A stretch of 64,000 nucleotides of DNA from positions 1,537,001-1,601,000 of the forward strand of contig NZ_CP059450.1 of assembly GCF_022023855.1 (NCBI RefSeq), written 5' to 3'. Source of the stretch: Azospirillum brasilense. GTDB lineage: Bacteria > Pseudomonadota > Alphaproteobacteria > Azospirillales > Azospirillaceae. Under the pieces are notes generated by a model. It saw nothing but the letters and a program-made list of their open reading frames with translations. It was not told the DNA's origin and did not search any database. Positions 50,460 to 58,388 of this stretch are shown here, in pieces. Made by a program: the position numbers and the translations under genes. The stretch's first letter is position 1, and each line of letters starts with the position of its first letter.

Positions 50460-50630
50460 ATGGCCCAACACGACTACGTGCGTCACACGCTCGATTGCCT
50501 GGAGGAGGCGCAAGCGGCCCTGCGGCTTGCCCAACGCAAGGGTCAGATCGCGCCGGAGGACGAGGACCAGCTGTCCCGCCGCCTCGATACGATCACCGAA
50601 CGCATTGCCCAGGTTCAGGACATGAACTGA
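50460..50630 (+). CDS. small conserved-looking cytosolic protein, unknown function
   Basis: A 56-residue, mostly helical protein (MAQHDYVRHTLDCLEEAQAA at the start, ITERIAQVQDMN at the end) without signal or membrane segment. GGAGG stands 8 nt before the ATG and a strong terminator follows, which together support a real gene. The amphipathic pattern suggests a short coiled coil or helical hairpin. I do not recognise the family. Confidence 0.65.
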   Translation: MAQHDYVRHTLDCLEEAQAALRLAQRKGQIAPEDEDQLSRRLDTITERIAQVQDMN

Positions 50631-50637
50631 CGCAGGC

Positions 50638-50668
50638 AGGGGCCGCGCCGGTCCGGGCGCGGCCTTTC
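50638..50668. terminator. terminator between the 56-residue gene and chrA
   Basis: GGCCGCGCC / GGCGCGGCC, 9-bp stem with a 6-nt loop and TTT on the plus strand, in the 44-bp gap between converging genes. Confidence 0.7.
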
Positions 50669-50674
50669 GGTCTC

Positions 50675-52066
50675 CTACGCCGCCCCCGCCATGCGCAGCG
50701 CCACGCCGGCCAGCGCGCAAGCGCCCAGGGTGGGCAGCATCCCCACCTTGAAACGGAACACCGCCAGCACCGCCGCCACGGTCAGCGCCAGGGCCGGCAG
50801 GTTGACGCTGGCGAGAACGGGCAGGTCCAGCCTCATGCCGGCGAAGGACACCGGTTCCAGGCGGGCGAACAGCGTGTGCAGGGCGAACCACAGCGCCAGA
50901 TTCAGGATCACCCCGACCACCGCCGCGGTGATCGCCGACAAGGCGGCGCCGAGCATCCGGTTGCCGCGCAGCGCCTCCACATAGGGCGCGCCGAGGAAGA
51001 TCCACAGGAAGCAGGGCACGAAGGTGACCCAGGTGGTCAGCAGCCCGCCCAGCACCCCGGCCAGCAGCGGCGGCAGCGCCCCCGGATCGCGCAGCGCGCC
51101 GAGGAAGCCGACGAACTGCACCACCATGATCAGCGGCCCCGGCGTCGTCTCCGCCATGCCCAGCCCGTCGAGCATCTCGCCGGGATGGAGCCAGCCGTAG
51201 GTCTCCACCGCCTGCTGAGCCACATAGGCCAGTACGGCGTAGGCGCCGCCGAAGGTCACCACCGCCATCTTGGAGAAGAAGACGGCGATGCCGGTGAACG
51301 TGTTGTCCGGTCCCAGCGTCAGCAGCAGCGCCAGCACCGGCCCCAGCCACAGGGCGAGGCACACCGCCCCGACCCGCAGCGACCAAGCGGTGGAGGGGCG
51401 GGCGTGGTCCGGCGTCCCCTCGCCCAGCAGGCTATTTCCATGCGTGGACGAAGCCGGTCCGTGCGGCGCCGGCCGGAAGGCGGTGACACCCAGCCGCGCC
51501 CCGGCCAGACCGATCAGGGCGGCGGTCAGGATGATCAGGGGGAACGGGACGTTGAAGGCGAAGATCGCCAGGAAGGCCGCCGCCGACAGGGCGACCATCG
51601 CCCCGTTCTTAAGCGTGCGCCGCCCGACGCGGACCACCGCCTCCAGCACCACGGCGAGCACCGCCGCCTTCAACCCGAAAAACAGCCCCTGCACCGCCCC
51701 GGTGTGCCCCAGCGTCGCATAGATCAGGCTGAGCGCCATGATGGCCAGCGCGCCGGGCAGGACGAACAGGACGCCGGCGATCAGCCCGCCCACCGTCCGG
51801 TGCATCAGCCAGCCGATGTAGACGGCCAGCTGCTGCGCCTCCGGCCCCGGCAGCAGCATGCAGTAGTTCAAGGCGTGGAGGAACCGCTCCTCCCCGATCC
51901 ATTTCTTCTCGTCCACCACGATGCGGTGCATCATAGCGATCTGGCCGGCCGGCCCGCCGAAGCTCAGCGCGGCGATCCGCGCCCACACCCGCGTGGCCTC
52001 TCCCAGGCTCACCCCGTGGCCGGCGGTGTCCACACCGGGTGCGTTGGCGCTGTCCGCCTGGGTCAT
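50675..52066 (-). CDS. chrA: chromate efflux transporter ChrA
   Basis: About 463 residues made of two homologous CHR domains, the long-chain ChrA form. The N-terminal signature ALSFGGPAGQIAMMHRIVVD and LPGPEAQQLAVYIGW are present. The second half repeats it (VVTFGGAYAVLAYVAQQAVE, TTPGPLIMVVQFVGFLGA). It exports chromate, and possibly sulfate-like anions, from the cytoplasm. ATG 52066 has GGAG 7 nt upstream. It lies 92 bp after the histidine kinase gene on the same strand and could belong to the same regulon. Confidence 0.93.
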   Translation of the reverse strand: MTQADSANAPGVDTAGHGVSLGEATRVWARIAALSFGGPAGQIAMMHRIVVDEKKWIGEERFLHALNYCMLLPGPEAQQLAVYIGWLMHRTVGGLIAGVLFVLPGALAIMALSLIYATLGHTGAVQGLFFGLKAAVLAVVLEAVVRVGRRTLKNGAMVALSAAAFLAIFAFNVPFPLIILTAALIGLAGARLGVTAFRPAPHGPASSTHGNSLLGEGTPDHARPSTAWSLRVGAVCLALWLGPVLALLLTLGPDNTFTGIAVFFSKMAVVTFGGAYAVLAYVAQQAVETYGWLHPGEMLDGLGMAETTPGPLIMVVQFVGFLGALRDPGALPPLLAGVLGGLLTTWVTFVPCFLWIFLGAPYVEALRGNRMLGAALSAITAAVVGVILNLALWFALHTLFARLEPVSFAGMRLDLPVLASVNLPALALTVAAVLAVFRFKVGMLPTLGACALAGVALRMAGAA

Positions 52067-52158
52067 GCGTCGTCTCCGGAGCACGCGAAGGGACGCCATT
52101 CAGACCACAAGGGACGGTCGGCCGCCAGCGCGGAGATGTGACGGTAATGTTGCGCCGG

Positions 52159-53520
52159 TCAGGACAGCGTCGCTGCTGGCAGCACCAGCTCCACCCGCAA
52201 CCCGCCGAGCGGCGAATCGCCCAGCCTCAGGTCGCCGCCGTAGAGCCGCGCCACGTCGCGCACGACGGCAAGGCCGAGGCCGCTGCCCGGTGTGCTTTCG
52301 TCCAGCCGCACGCCGGGGGCCAGCACCGTGTCGCGCCGGTCGGCGGGCAGGCCCGGCCCGTCGTCCTCGACCACCACCGCCAGCATCCCGCCGGCCTCCA
52401 GCCGCGACGCGACCTCCACCCGCGACCCCGCCCACTTCATGGCGTTGTCCAGCAGGTTGCCCAGCATCTCGTCGAGATCCTCGCGCTCTCCGGCGAAAAC
52501 ATGCTCGCGCGGGACACGGACGGTGACGATCACCCGTCCATTGCCGCCCTGGAGCTTCTTCATCACTCGCGCCAGCGCCCCGGCGCTGTCGGCCACCGGG
52601 GTAGCGACGCCGGGCAGGCCGCGGGCGGCGGCGGCGCGGGCGCGGGCCATGTGATGGTCGATGTGGCGGCGCATCTCCGCCACCCGCCGGGCGGCCGCCT
52701 CCCCCTCCGCCTCGTTCGCCAGCACGGCGAGGTTCGTCTTCAGCGCGTGGGCGAGGTTCCCGGCCTGGAGCCGCGCCCGGACCACCACCTCCTCCGAATG
52801 GTCCAGCAGGGCGTTCAGGTCGTCGAGCAGCGGCTGCACCTCGCGCGGGGAATCGCCGCCGAAGCGCTTCCTGCGTCCGGCCCGCACCGCGGCCAGCTCG
52901 GCACGCAGCCGCACCAGCGGGCGCAGCCCCACCGACACCTGGACCACCGCAGCGGCGATCAGCGCCAGCGCCAGCGCCCCCAGCGACAGCCAGAGCACCC
53001 GGTTGAAATCCGCCACCACCGCCCGCAGCTCCGCCTCGTCCTGCGCCACCGCCATGCGCAGGGGTGCCGTCCCGTTGGGGAAGGTCACGGCGCGCTCCAG
53101 CACCGACAGCTGGCGCCCTGCGGGGCCGACGACGCTGTGGCGGTGGATGTCGCCGTCGGCGACCTCGTCCGGCGGCAAGGGCAGCGCCTCGTCCCACAGG
53201 GAGCGGGAGCGCAGGACCGGCGCCTCCCCCGGCCCGACCTGCCAGTACAGCCCCGACAGGGGGCGGCGGAAACGCGGGTCGCTGAGCGGCTGGCGCAGCA
53301 CCGGCGCGCCGTCCGCCCCCAGCTCGGTCAGCGCGGCGAGCTGATCGAGATGGTTGGTCAGCTCCGCCTCGAAGCGGCGGGCCACATGGTCGCGGAACAG
53401 GCCGGACAGCACCAGCCCGGCCAGCGCCAGCGCCAGCGCGATCCACACCGCCGCCCCGGCCAGCAGGCGGAAGCGCAGCGACCCGGTCAACCCTCCCCCG
53501 CGGCGGGCGGGGCCGCTCAC
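52159..53520 (-). CDS. sensor histidine kinase (PhoQ/QseC-like)
   Basis: A 453-residue kinase. TM1 is at about 19-42, a periplasmic sensor of about 125 residues follows, TM2 is at about 172-195, then a HAMP region. The phospho-histidine motif is NLAHALKTNLAVL, as in PhoQ-like kinases; N box LGNLLDNAMKWA, D/G1 box EDDGPGLP and G2 box GSGLGLAVV. The GTG start overlaps the response-regulator stop as GTGA, indicating coupling. The signal is unknown. Confidence 0.9.
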   Translation of the reverse strand: MSGPARRGGGLTGSLRFRLLAGAAVWIALALALAGLVLSGLFRDHVARRFEAELTNHLDQLAALTELGADGAPVLRQPLSDPRFRRPLSGLYWQVGPGEAPVLRSRSLWDEALPLPPDEVADGDIHRHSVVGPAGRQLSVLERAVTFPNGTAPLRMAVAQDEAELRAVVADFNRVLWLSLGALALALIAAAVVQVSVGLRPLVRLRAELAAVRAGRRKRFGGDSPREVQPLLDDLNALLDHSEEVVVRARLQAGNLAHALKTNLAVLANEAEGEAAARRVAEMRRHIDHHMARARAAAARGLPGVATPVADSAGALARVMKKLQGGNGRVIVTVRVPREHVFAGEREDLDEMLGNLLDNAMKWAGSRVEVASRLEAGGMLAVVVEDDGPGLPADRRDTVLAPGVRLDESTPGSGLGLAVVRDVARLYGGDLRLGDSPLGGLRVELVLPAATLS

Positions 53521-54176
53521 GGCGCCTCCAGCTTGTAGCCGAGCCCGCGCACCGTCTTGATCAGGTCGGCGCCCAGCTTGCGGCGCAGGCGACCGACGAA
53601 GACCTCGATGGTGTTGGAATCGCGGTCGAAATCCTGGGCGTAGATGTGCTCGGTCAGCTCCGTACGGGAGACCAGCTGCCCCTTGCGGTGCATCAGGTAA
53701 TCGAGCACGCGGAACTCGTGCCCGGTCAGGTCCACCGGCCGCCCATCCAGCGTGACCCGGCCCGAGCGGGTGTCCAGCACCACCCCGCCGCAGGCGATCT
53801 CCGCCGAGGCGTGGCCCTTGGAGCGGCGGATCAGCGCGCGGATGCGGGCGAGAAGCTCCTCCATGCTGAAGGGCTTCGCCAGATAGTCGTCGGCCCCGGC
53901 GTCGATGCCCTGGACCTTCTCTGTCCAGGCGCCGCGGGCGGTCAGGATGATGACCGGTGCCGTCATCCCCTGCGCGCGCCAGGAGCGCAGCACCGTCAGC
54001 CCGTCCACCCGCGGCAGGCCGAGATCCAGCACGATGGCGTCGTAGGGTTCGGTCTCGCCGAGGAACTGCCCTTCCTCGCCATCGGCGGCGTGGTCCACGG
54101 CGTAGCCCTCGCCCTCCAGCCGCTCGGCGAGCTGCTGGGCGAGCGCCGGATCATCCTCGACGACGAGCAGGCGCAT
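53517..54176 (-). CDS. OmpR-family response regulator
   Basis: About 219 residues. The receiver (1-115) has acidic VVEDDPAL, phospho-Asp in DAIVLDLGLPRVDG, and Lys in DYLAKPFSMEEL. The winged-helix effector (about 125-219) has HEFRVLDYLMHRKGQLVSR, SNTIEVFVGRLRRKLG and VRGLGYKLE. Likely autoregulates and binds the divergent operator at 54572-54610 (inference). ATG 54176 has AGAGG 8 nt before it; a GTG at 54185 overlapping the PepSY stop is an alternative start. Confidence 0.92.
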   Translation of the reverse strand: MRLLVVEDDPALAQQLAERLEGEGYAVDHAADGEEGQFLGETEPYDAIVLDLGLPRVDGLTVLRSWRAQGMTAPVIILTARGAWTEKVQGIDAGADDYLAKPFSMEELLARIRALIRRSKGHASAEIACGGVVLDTRSGRVTLDGRPVDLTGHEFRVLDYLMHRKGQLVSRTELTEHIYAQDFDRDSNTIEVFVGRLRRKLGADLIKTVRGLGYKLEAP

Positions 54177-54181
54177 GGTGC

Positions 54182-54523
54182 TCACCTCTTCCCATGATGG
54201 CCGCCCTCGCCCTTCCCGTTGCGCCCGCGCACCCGCAGCAGGTCGCCGGTGGCGGCGTCGTATTTCAGCTTCAGGACGCGCCCTTCGGCGGTGATGGTCT
54301 TGATCTCGTAGACGATCTGCCCGTCCTCATCCTCGAACTCGACGTCCAGGATGTCACCGGGGGAATCGGCCTGCGCGCGGGCCAGGATGGCCTCCAGCGG
54401 CAGCGCCCGGCCCGAGCGGAACGCCTCCCGCGCCCGCTCATGGTCGCGGTCGTCATCCGCCGCCGCCGGCAGGGCCGCGGTGAGGAGGACCAGAGGCAGC
54501 AGGACGGCGCGGGCAGCGTTCAT
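54182..54523 (-). CDS. periplasmic PepSY domain protein
   Basis: A 113-residue exported protein with a signal peptide (VLLPLVLLTAALPAAA) and a single PepSY domain (about 40-98, LEAILARAQADSPGDILDVE, VYEIKTITAEGRVLKLKYDA). The C-terminus is Gly/His/Lys-rich and may bind metal. PepSY proteins often sit next to sensor kinases and b-type cytochromes, as here. It is the first gene of the PepSY-regulator-kinase unit. Confidence 0.88.
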   Translation of the reverse strand: MNAARAVLLPLVLLTAALPAAADDDRDHERAREAFRSGRALPLEAILARAQADSPGDILDVEFEDEDGQIVYEIKTITAEGRVLKLKYDAATGDLLRVRGRNGKGEGGHHGKR

Positions 54524-54571
54524 GATCGGAACCGGCAGACGGGCAGACGAATCCAGTTAGCACAAAGCCGC

Positions 54572-54610
54572 CTGAACGGCACCTGAATGGACCGCTCAGG
54601 CCCCGTTCAG
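54572..54610. promoter_or_regulatory. symmetric operator in the divergent PepSY | cytochrome promoter region
   Basis: Direct repeats CTGAACGG (54572-54579) and CTGAATGG (54583-54590) with 11-bp spacing are followed by the inverted pair CCGCTCAG (54592-54599) and CCGTTCAG (54603-54610), also 11 bp apart. The half-sites are mirror images around 54591. An 11-bp period is typical of OmpR/PhoP-family binding sites, and the neighbouring regulator is of that family. Confidence 0.55.
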
Positions 54611-54664
54611 CGTGGGCGGCGCAGTCTCCACCGCAACGAACGCGACGCCCTGGAGACTACGCCG

Positions 54665-54820
54665 ATGATCCGCAGGATGCTGACCCACACCGCCGCCACA
54701 ACGCTCGTCGTCGCCGTGGCGGCCTTCGCCTTCCAGGCCTTTGCCGGCGGGGAGGGCGTCGCCCGCACCGCCGGGTCGCTGGCCGCCGCCGTCGCGGGGG
54801 ACGATCATGACGCCGACTGA
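54665..54820 (+). CDS. small single-span membrane or exported peptide
   Basis: 51 residues: a charged start (MIRRMLTHTAATT), one hydrophobic segment (LVVAVAAFAFQAFAGG) and a DDHDAD tail. GGAG lies 9 nt before ATG 54665. It overlaps the cytochrome b561 start by 14 bp, so it is probably the first gene of the cytochrome operon. The His/Asp end could ligate metal; the function is unknown. Confidence 0.6.
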   Translation: MIRRMLTHTAATTLVVAVAAFAFQAFAGGEGVARTAGSLAAAVAGDDHDAD

Positions 54821-55346
54821 CCTCCGTCCCCCCATGGCGCGCCGCACGCCGGGTCGGCTGCTGTTCCTGTTCGCCTTTCACGCCGCGCTGTCGGGCGCCT
54901 TCATCGTCGCCTACCTAACGGGGGACGAGGACACCTACGCCATGCACCAGTTCGCCGGCTACACGGCGCTGGCCGCGCTGGCGGTGCGGCTCCTGGCCGG
55001 TGTGCTGATGCCGGTGGGGCCGCTGCGCCTGCCCCGCCCCTCCCTGACCGCGACATTGGACTGGCTGCGGCGCGTGGCGCTGGGTGACGGCCGGGCCTGG
55101 GGGCAGCGCAGCCCACTGCTCGCCTGGATGGCGCTGGCGCTGCTGGCCGTGGTGGGGGCCGCCGCCCTCAGCGGAGCGGTCGCCGACGTCGTCGCCCCGA
55201 TGGAAAAGCTGCACGAGGCGCTGGGCGAGTTTTCCCTGCCCGTCGTCCTGGCCCATGTCGCCCTGGTCGTCGCGCTGCTCGGCCTGAAGAAAGTCGCCGG
55301 CTGGCGCGCCCGCTCCAACACCCGACACGAGGTCATCGCCCCATGA
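54807..55346 (+). CDS. cytochrome b561-type membrane protein
   Basis: About 179 residues with four membrane helices. Heme-ligating histidine candidates lie in AFHAALSGAFIVAYL, YAMHQFAGYTALAAL, KLHEALGEFSLP and VLAHVALVVALLG. It likely passes electrons between the quinone pool and the two periplasmic cytochromes encoded downstream. ATG 54807 has GGGGGA upstream. It overlaps the DUF1924 gene by 4 bp (ATGA). Confidence 0.88.
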   Translation: MTPTDLRPPMARRTPGRLLFLFAFHAALSGAFIVAYLTGDEDTYAMHQFAGYTALAALAVRLLAGVLMPVGPLRLPRPSLTATLDWLRRVALGDGRAWGQRSPLLAWMALALLAVVGAAALSGAVADVVAPMEKLHEALGEFSLPVVLAHVALVVALLGLKKVAGWRARSNTRHEVIAP

Positions 55347-55765
55347 TCCGCTTCGTCCTGCCCACGCTGGCCGTCTTCGCCGTGGGCGCGGCCATCGCCG
55401 CCGCCCCGAACCCGGCGCGCACCGCCCTCCTCGACGGCTATGCCGCCCAGGCGAAAGCGCAATCGCCGGCCTTCGCCGGCTTCTCCGCCGAGCGGGGACG
55501 CGCGCTCTATCTCGGCCCGCACGGCGGCGGCAAGCCGGAGAGCAACGCCTGCGCCGCCTGCCACACCCCCGACCCGACCGCCCAGGGCCGTCACCAGCGG
55601 ACCGGGCGCGGGATCGAGCCGATGGCCGTCTCCGCCAACCCAAAGCGCTTCACCGACCCCGCGGAGGTGGAGAAGCGCTTCGACCGCGATTGCCCCAACG
55701 TCCTCGGCCGCGTCTGCACGGCGCAGGAGAAGGGCGACTTCATCACCTATCTCGCCGGTCAATAA
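55343..55765 (+). CDS. DUF1924 / SHP-like monoheme cytochrome c
   Basis: A 140-residue protein with a signal peptide (VLPTLAVFAVGAAIAAA) and one heme c site CAACH in ESNACAACHTPDPTA. The DUF1924 features ISANPKRFTDP-like (VSANPKRFTDPAEVEKRF) and CTAQEKGDFITYL are present. Family members include the oxygen-binding sphaeroides heme protein, which works with a diheme cytochrome and a b-type cytochrome, exactly the neighbours here. Periplasmic. Confidence 0.88.
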   Translation: MIRFVLPTLAVFAVGAAIAAAPNPARTALLDGYAAQAKAQSPAFAGFSAERGRALYLGPHGGGKPESNACAACHTPDPTAQGRHQRTGRGIEPMAVSANPKRFTDPAEVEKRFDRDCPNVLGRVCTAQEKGDFITYLAGQ

Positions 55766-55789
55766 GGCCGGCCAATGAGGAGCCCCGCC

Positions 55790-56218
55790 ATGCCCCGCCG
55801 CCTCATCGCCGCAACCGTTCTTCTGCTGCTGTCCGGCGCCGCCGCTTCGGCCAACGAGTTCGAGCGCGTCCGGCCGGTGACCAACGACGCCACCCGCAAG
55901 GAATGCGGGGAATGCCACATGGCCTTCCAGCCCGGCCTGCTGCCGGCGGGAAGCTGGACCCGGATCATGGACGGGCTGGACAACCATTTCGGCGAGAAGG
56001 CCAGCCTGCCGCCCGGCCCGGCGGCGGAGATCCGCGCCTATCTGACCGGCAACGCCGCCGGGCGCGGCGACCCCGCGCTGCTGCGCATCACCGAGCAGCG
56101 CTGGTGGCTGCGCGAGCACCGCTTCCGCCCGGAGGTCTGGCTGCGCAAGGACGTAATGTCCAAGACCAACTGCGAAGCCTGCCACCGCGACGCCGCCCGC
56201 GGCCTCTATGACGACTGA
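55790..56218 (+). CDS. diheme cytochrome c (DHC-like)
   Basis: About 142 residues. A signal peptide (LIAATVLLLLSGAAASA) is followed by two heme c sites, CGECHMAF at about 41 and CEACHRDA near the C-terminus. Conserved LLPAGSWTRIMDGLDNHFGE and WWLREHRFRPEVW match the DHC partner of SHP. GAGGAG 7 nt before ATG 55790 fixes the start, rather than the ATG at 55775. It is last in the cytochrome operon. Confidence 0.88.
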   Translation: MPRRLIAATVLLLLSGAAASANEFERVRPVTNDATRKECGECHMAFQPGLLPAGSWTRIMDGLDNHFGEKASLPPGPAAEIRAYLTGNAAGRGDPALLRITEQRWWLREHRFRPEVWLRKDVMSKTNCEACHRDAARGLYDD

Positions 56219-56282
56219 GGGGGCGGGACAAAGCGTTGCCGCGACGGTTGTCTTCGGGAGCGATCAGAGAGGGAGGAGCATC

Positions 56283-56489
56283 ATGGACCACGACACCTTC
56301 AACATGGGCATCCGGAAGTACCTGAAGGTCGTCGGCGTCACCTCGCAGCGCGAGATCGAACGCGCTGTGAGCGAAGCGATGGAGGCCGGAAAGCTGAAGG
56401 GCAACGAGACGCTCCAGGCCCGCGTCGTGCTGACCGTCGAGGGCATCGGGCTGGAGCATGAGATCAAGGGGGAGATCGCGTTGGAGTAG
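56283..56489 (+). CDS. DUF6494 family small protein
   Basis: A 68-residue cytosolic protein beginning MDHDTFNMGIRKYLKVVGVT and containing SQREIERAVSEAM and HEIKGEIALE, which fits the DUF6494 family as I recall it. Function unknown. GGAGG 6 nt upstream of the ATG. It follows the diheme cytochrome by 64 bp and precedes repeat copy C. Confidence 0.8.
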   Translation: MDHDTFNMGIRKYLKVVGVTSQREIERAVSEAMEAGKLKGNETLQARVVLTVEGIGLEHEIKGEIALE

Positions 56490-56501
56490 GCGTCGGCACC
56501 G

Positions 56502-56606
56502 GTTGCCCCCACCCTCCCGCTTCGCGGGTCCCTCCCTCCCCCGCTGCGCAGGGGAGGGCTTTTCTCCTCCCCCTGCGAAGCGGGGGGAGGCCGGGAGGGG
56601 GGCAAC
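56502..56606. repeat. nested palindromic intergenic repeat, copy C
   Basis: Outer arms GTTGCCCCC / GGGGGGCAAC, inner cores CCCCGCTGCGCAGGGG and CCCCTGCGAAGCGGGG. It lies between the convergent DUF6494 and SDR genes and may serve as the transcription end for both. Confidence 0.85.
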
Positions 56607-56618
56607 GGCGCCCGCACC

Positions 56619-57386
56619 TCACCCCATCACCAGCCCGCCATCCACATACAGCACCTGCCCGGTCATGAAGCGGCTCCAGCCCGACGCCAGGAACAGCACC
56701 GGACCGGTCACGTCCTCCGGTGTGGCGATGCGGCGCAGGGGGGTCTGGGCGACGATGGCGTCCTTCACGTCCTCCTTCGTCGCCCGGCTGGCGTCGGTGG
56801 GGTAGACCAGCCCCGGCGCCACGCAGTTGACGCGGATGCCCAGCGGCCCCAGCTCCGCCGCCAGATTGCGGCTGAAGCCGACCAGCGCCGCCTTGGCCGT
56901 CGTGTAGTCGTGATAGGGCACGGTGGGCCGGGCCACGAGGTCGGTCGCCATGTTCACGATGCTGCCGCCGGGCCGCCGCCGCATCACCGGCAACACCGCC
57001 CGGCAAACGTTGTAGGTGCCGAGCAGCACGCCATCCACCTGCCCCCGGTAATCCGCCCAGTCGGTGTCCCAGAACAGCTTGCGCTTCTCCGGGTCGAAGG
57101 CGTAGGGGCGGAAGGCGTTGTTGACCACCACGTCGATCTTGCCGAACTCCTCCGCCGTGCGCTCCACCATGCGGTTCACCGCCTCGGCGTCGGTCACGTC
57201 GGCCTGGACCGCCCAGGCATCGCCGCCGGCGTCCCGGCAGGCCGCCGCCACCGCCTCGGCGGCGTCCGCGTTGCTCAGGTAGTTGACGGCGACCGCCGCC
57301 CCCTCCGCCGCGAAGGCCTTGGCGATGGCGGCGCCGATGCCGCGGCTGGCGCCGGTGACAAGGACGGTCTTGTCGCGGAAATCCAT
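56619..57386 (-). CDS. SDR family oxidoreductase in the TPP-riboswitch operon
   Basis: A 255-residue classical short-chain dehydrogenase. Cofactor motif TGASRGIG (11-18), then VVNNAF in place of the usual NNAG, and active site Tyr161-x3-Lys165 (YTTAK). The catalytic Ser position (13 residues before Tyr) is Thr148. The C-terminus VLYVDGGLVMG is FabG-like. As the sixth gene of the operon it could reduce the aldehyde made by the LuxC-like enzyme to an alcohol (inference); a 3-oxoacyl reductase role cannot be excluded. It starts 17 bp after the binding-protein stop. Confidence 0.85.
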   Translation of the reverse strand: MDFRDKTVLVTGASRGIGAAIAKAFAAEGAAVAVNYLSNADAAEAVAAACRDAGGDAWAVQADVTDAEAVNRMVERTAEEFGKIDVVVNNAFRPYAFDPEKRKLFWDTDWADYRGQVDGVLLGTYNVCRAVLPVMRRRPGGSIVNMATDLVARPTVPYHDYTTAKAALVGFSRNLAAELGPLGIRVNCVAPGLVYPTDASRATKEDVKDAIVAQTPLRRIATPEDVTGPVLFLASGWSRFMTGQVLYVDGGLVMG

Positions 57387-57403
57387 GGTGGGCCAAGCCT
57401 TCC

Positions 57404-58381
57404 TTACTCGGGGATCAGGTCGGACTGGACCAGCGTGCCCATGTCGAGGTCCGCCGCGATCAGGCCGAGCTGCCTGAAGGTGTCCGCCCCCTTCTGCATC
57501 AGCGCCGGGTCGAAGTGGCCGAGCCCCTTGGCCTTGGTCGTCTCCGACACGCTGGAGGCGTTGCGCAGCTTGATGATGGCGAGGTTGGTGGCCTCGTCGC
57601 GGCCGTTGATGGCGCGGGTCACGGCGAGGCGGGCGGCCTCCTCCGGCTCGGCGATCATCCAGGCGGCGCTGTCGCGGTAGGCGGCGAGGAAGCGCTTCAG
57701 AACGTCCTTCTTCGTGCGGTAGGTCTCCTCCGTCACCACGAAGATGTCGCTGGGCAGGTTCAGCGTGTCCTTGACCTCGATGACGTTGACGTCCTTCAGC
57801 CCCTTCTGCATCCCGACATGCAGGCCGGTGTCGGTCGCCGCGGTGGCGTCCACCTGACCCTGGATGACGGGGGCGAAGTTCAGCAGGCCGGTCACCTCGA
57901 TGGTCACGTCCTTCTCACTCAGCCCCACCTGATGCAGCAGCACCTGGAGGTTCTGGCGCGTGCCGCTGGACAGGCTGTAGACGCCGATGCGCTTGCCCTT
58001 GAGGTCTTCGGGCTTGGTGATGTTGCGCTCCTTCGGCGACACCACGTTGAAGACGTTCTGCGGGTAGATGTTGTAGATGGCGATCAGCTTCTCGCCCTTG
58101 TCGAGCGCGAGGTAGAAGGAGGCCGGGTCGGTGAAGGCCACGTCGGCCTGACCGGTCAGCATGTTCTGGATGGCCGAGCCGCCGCCGGTCCCCGGCACAT
58201 AGCCGAGATCGATCCCCTTGGCCTTGAAGAAGCCCTTGTCCGGCTCGGCCAGCAGGTTGGTGATCTCGCTGATCAGCTGGCTCCAGCCCGCCACGGTCAC
58301 CTTGTCGAGCGCCAGCGCGGGGGAGGACAGAAGCAGGGCGGAAACGGCGACGGCACCCAGGGTGCGCAGGAACCCGAACAT
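57404..58381 (-). CDS. ABC transporter periplasmic binding protein, NMT1/THI5-like
   Basis: About 325 residues. A signal peptide (TLGAVAVSALLLSSPALA) precedes a type-II binding fold of the NMT1/SsuA/ThiY class: VAGWSQLISEITNLLAE, KAKGIDLGYVPGTGGGSAIQ, QADVAFTDPASFYLAL and DLKGKRIGVYSLSSGTRQNL. The Cys-rich motif of yeast-type Thi5 HMP synthases is absent, so it is a solute receptor. With the TPP riboswitch upstream, a thiamine-related pyrimidine or thiazole is the expected ligand (inference). ATG 58381 has AAGGA 10 nt upstream. Confidence 0.87.
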   Translation of the reverse strand: MFGFLRTLGAVAVSALLLSSPALALDKVTVAGWSQLISEITNLLAEPDKGFFKAKGIDLGYVPGTGGGSAIQNMLTGQADVAFTDPASFYLALDKGEKLIAIYNIYPQNVFNVVSPKERNITKPEDLKGKRIGVYSLSSGTRQNLQVLLHQVGLSEKDVTIEVTGLLNFAPVIQGQVDATAATDTGLHVGMQKGLKDVNVIEVKDTLNLPSDIFVVTEETYRTKKDVLKRFLAAYRDSAAWMIAEPEEAARLAVTRAINGRDEATNLAIIKLRNASSVSETTKAKGLGHFDPALMQKGADTFRQLGLIAADLDMGTLVQSDLIPE

Positions 58382-58388
58382 CGTGTGA

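Noticed and set aside
57404..58381. Thi5-type HMP synthase rather than a binding protein
   Set aside because: It has a signal peptide, an ABC permease and ATPase beside it, and lacks the cysteine-rich motif of Thi5 enzymes.
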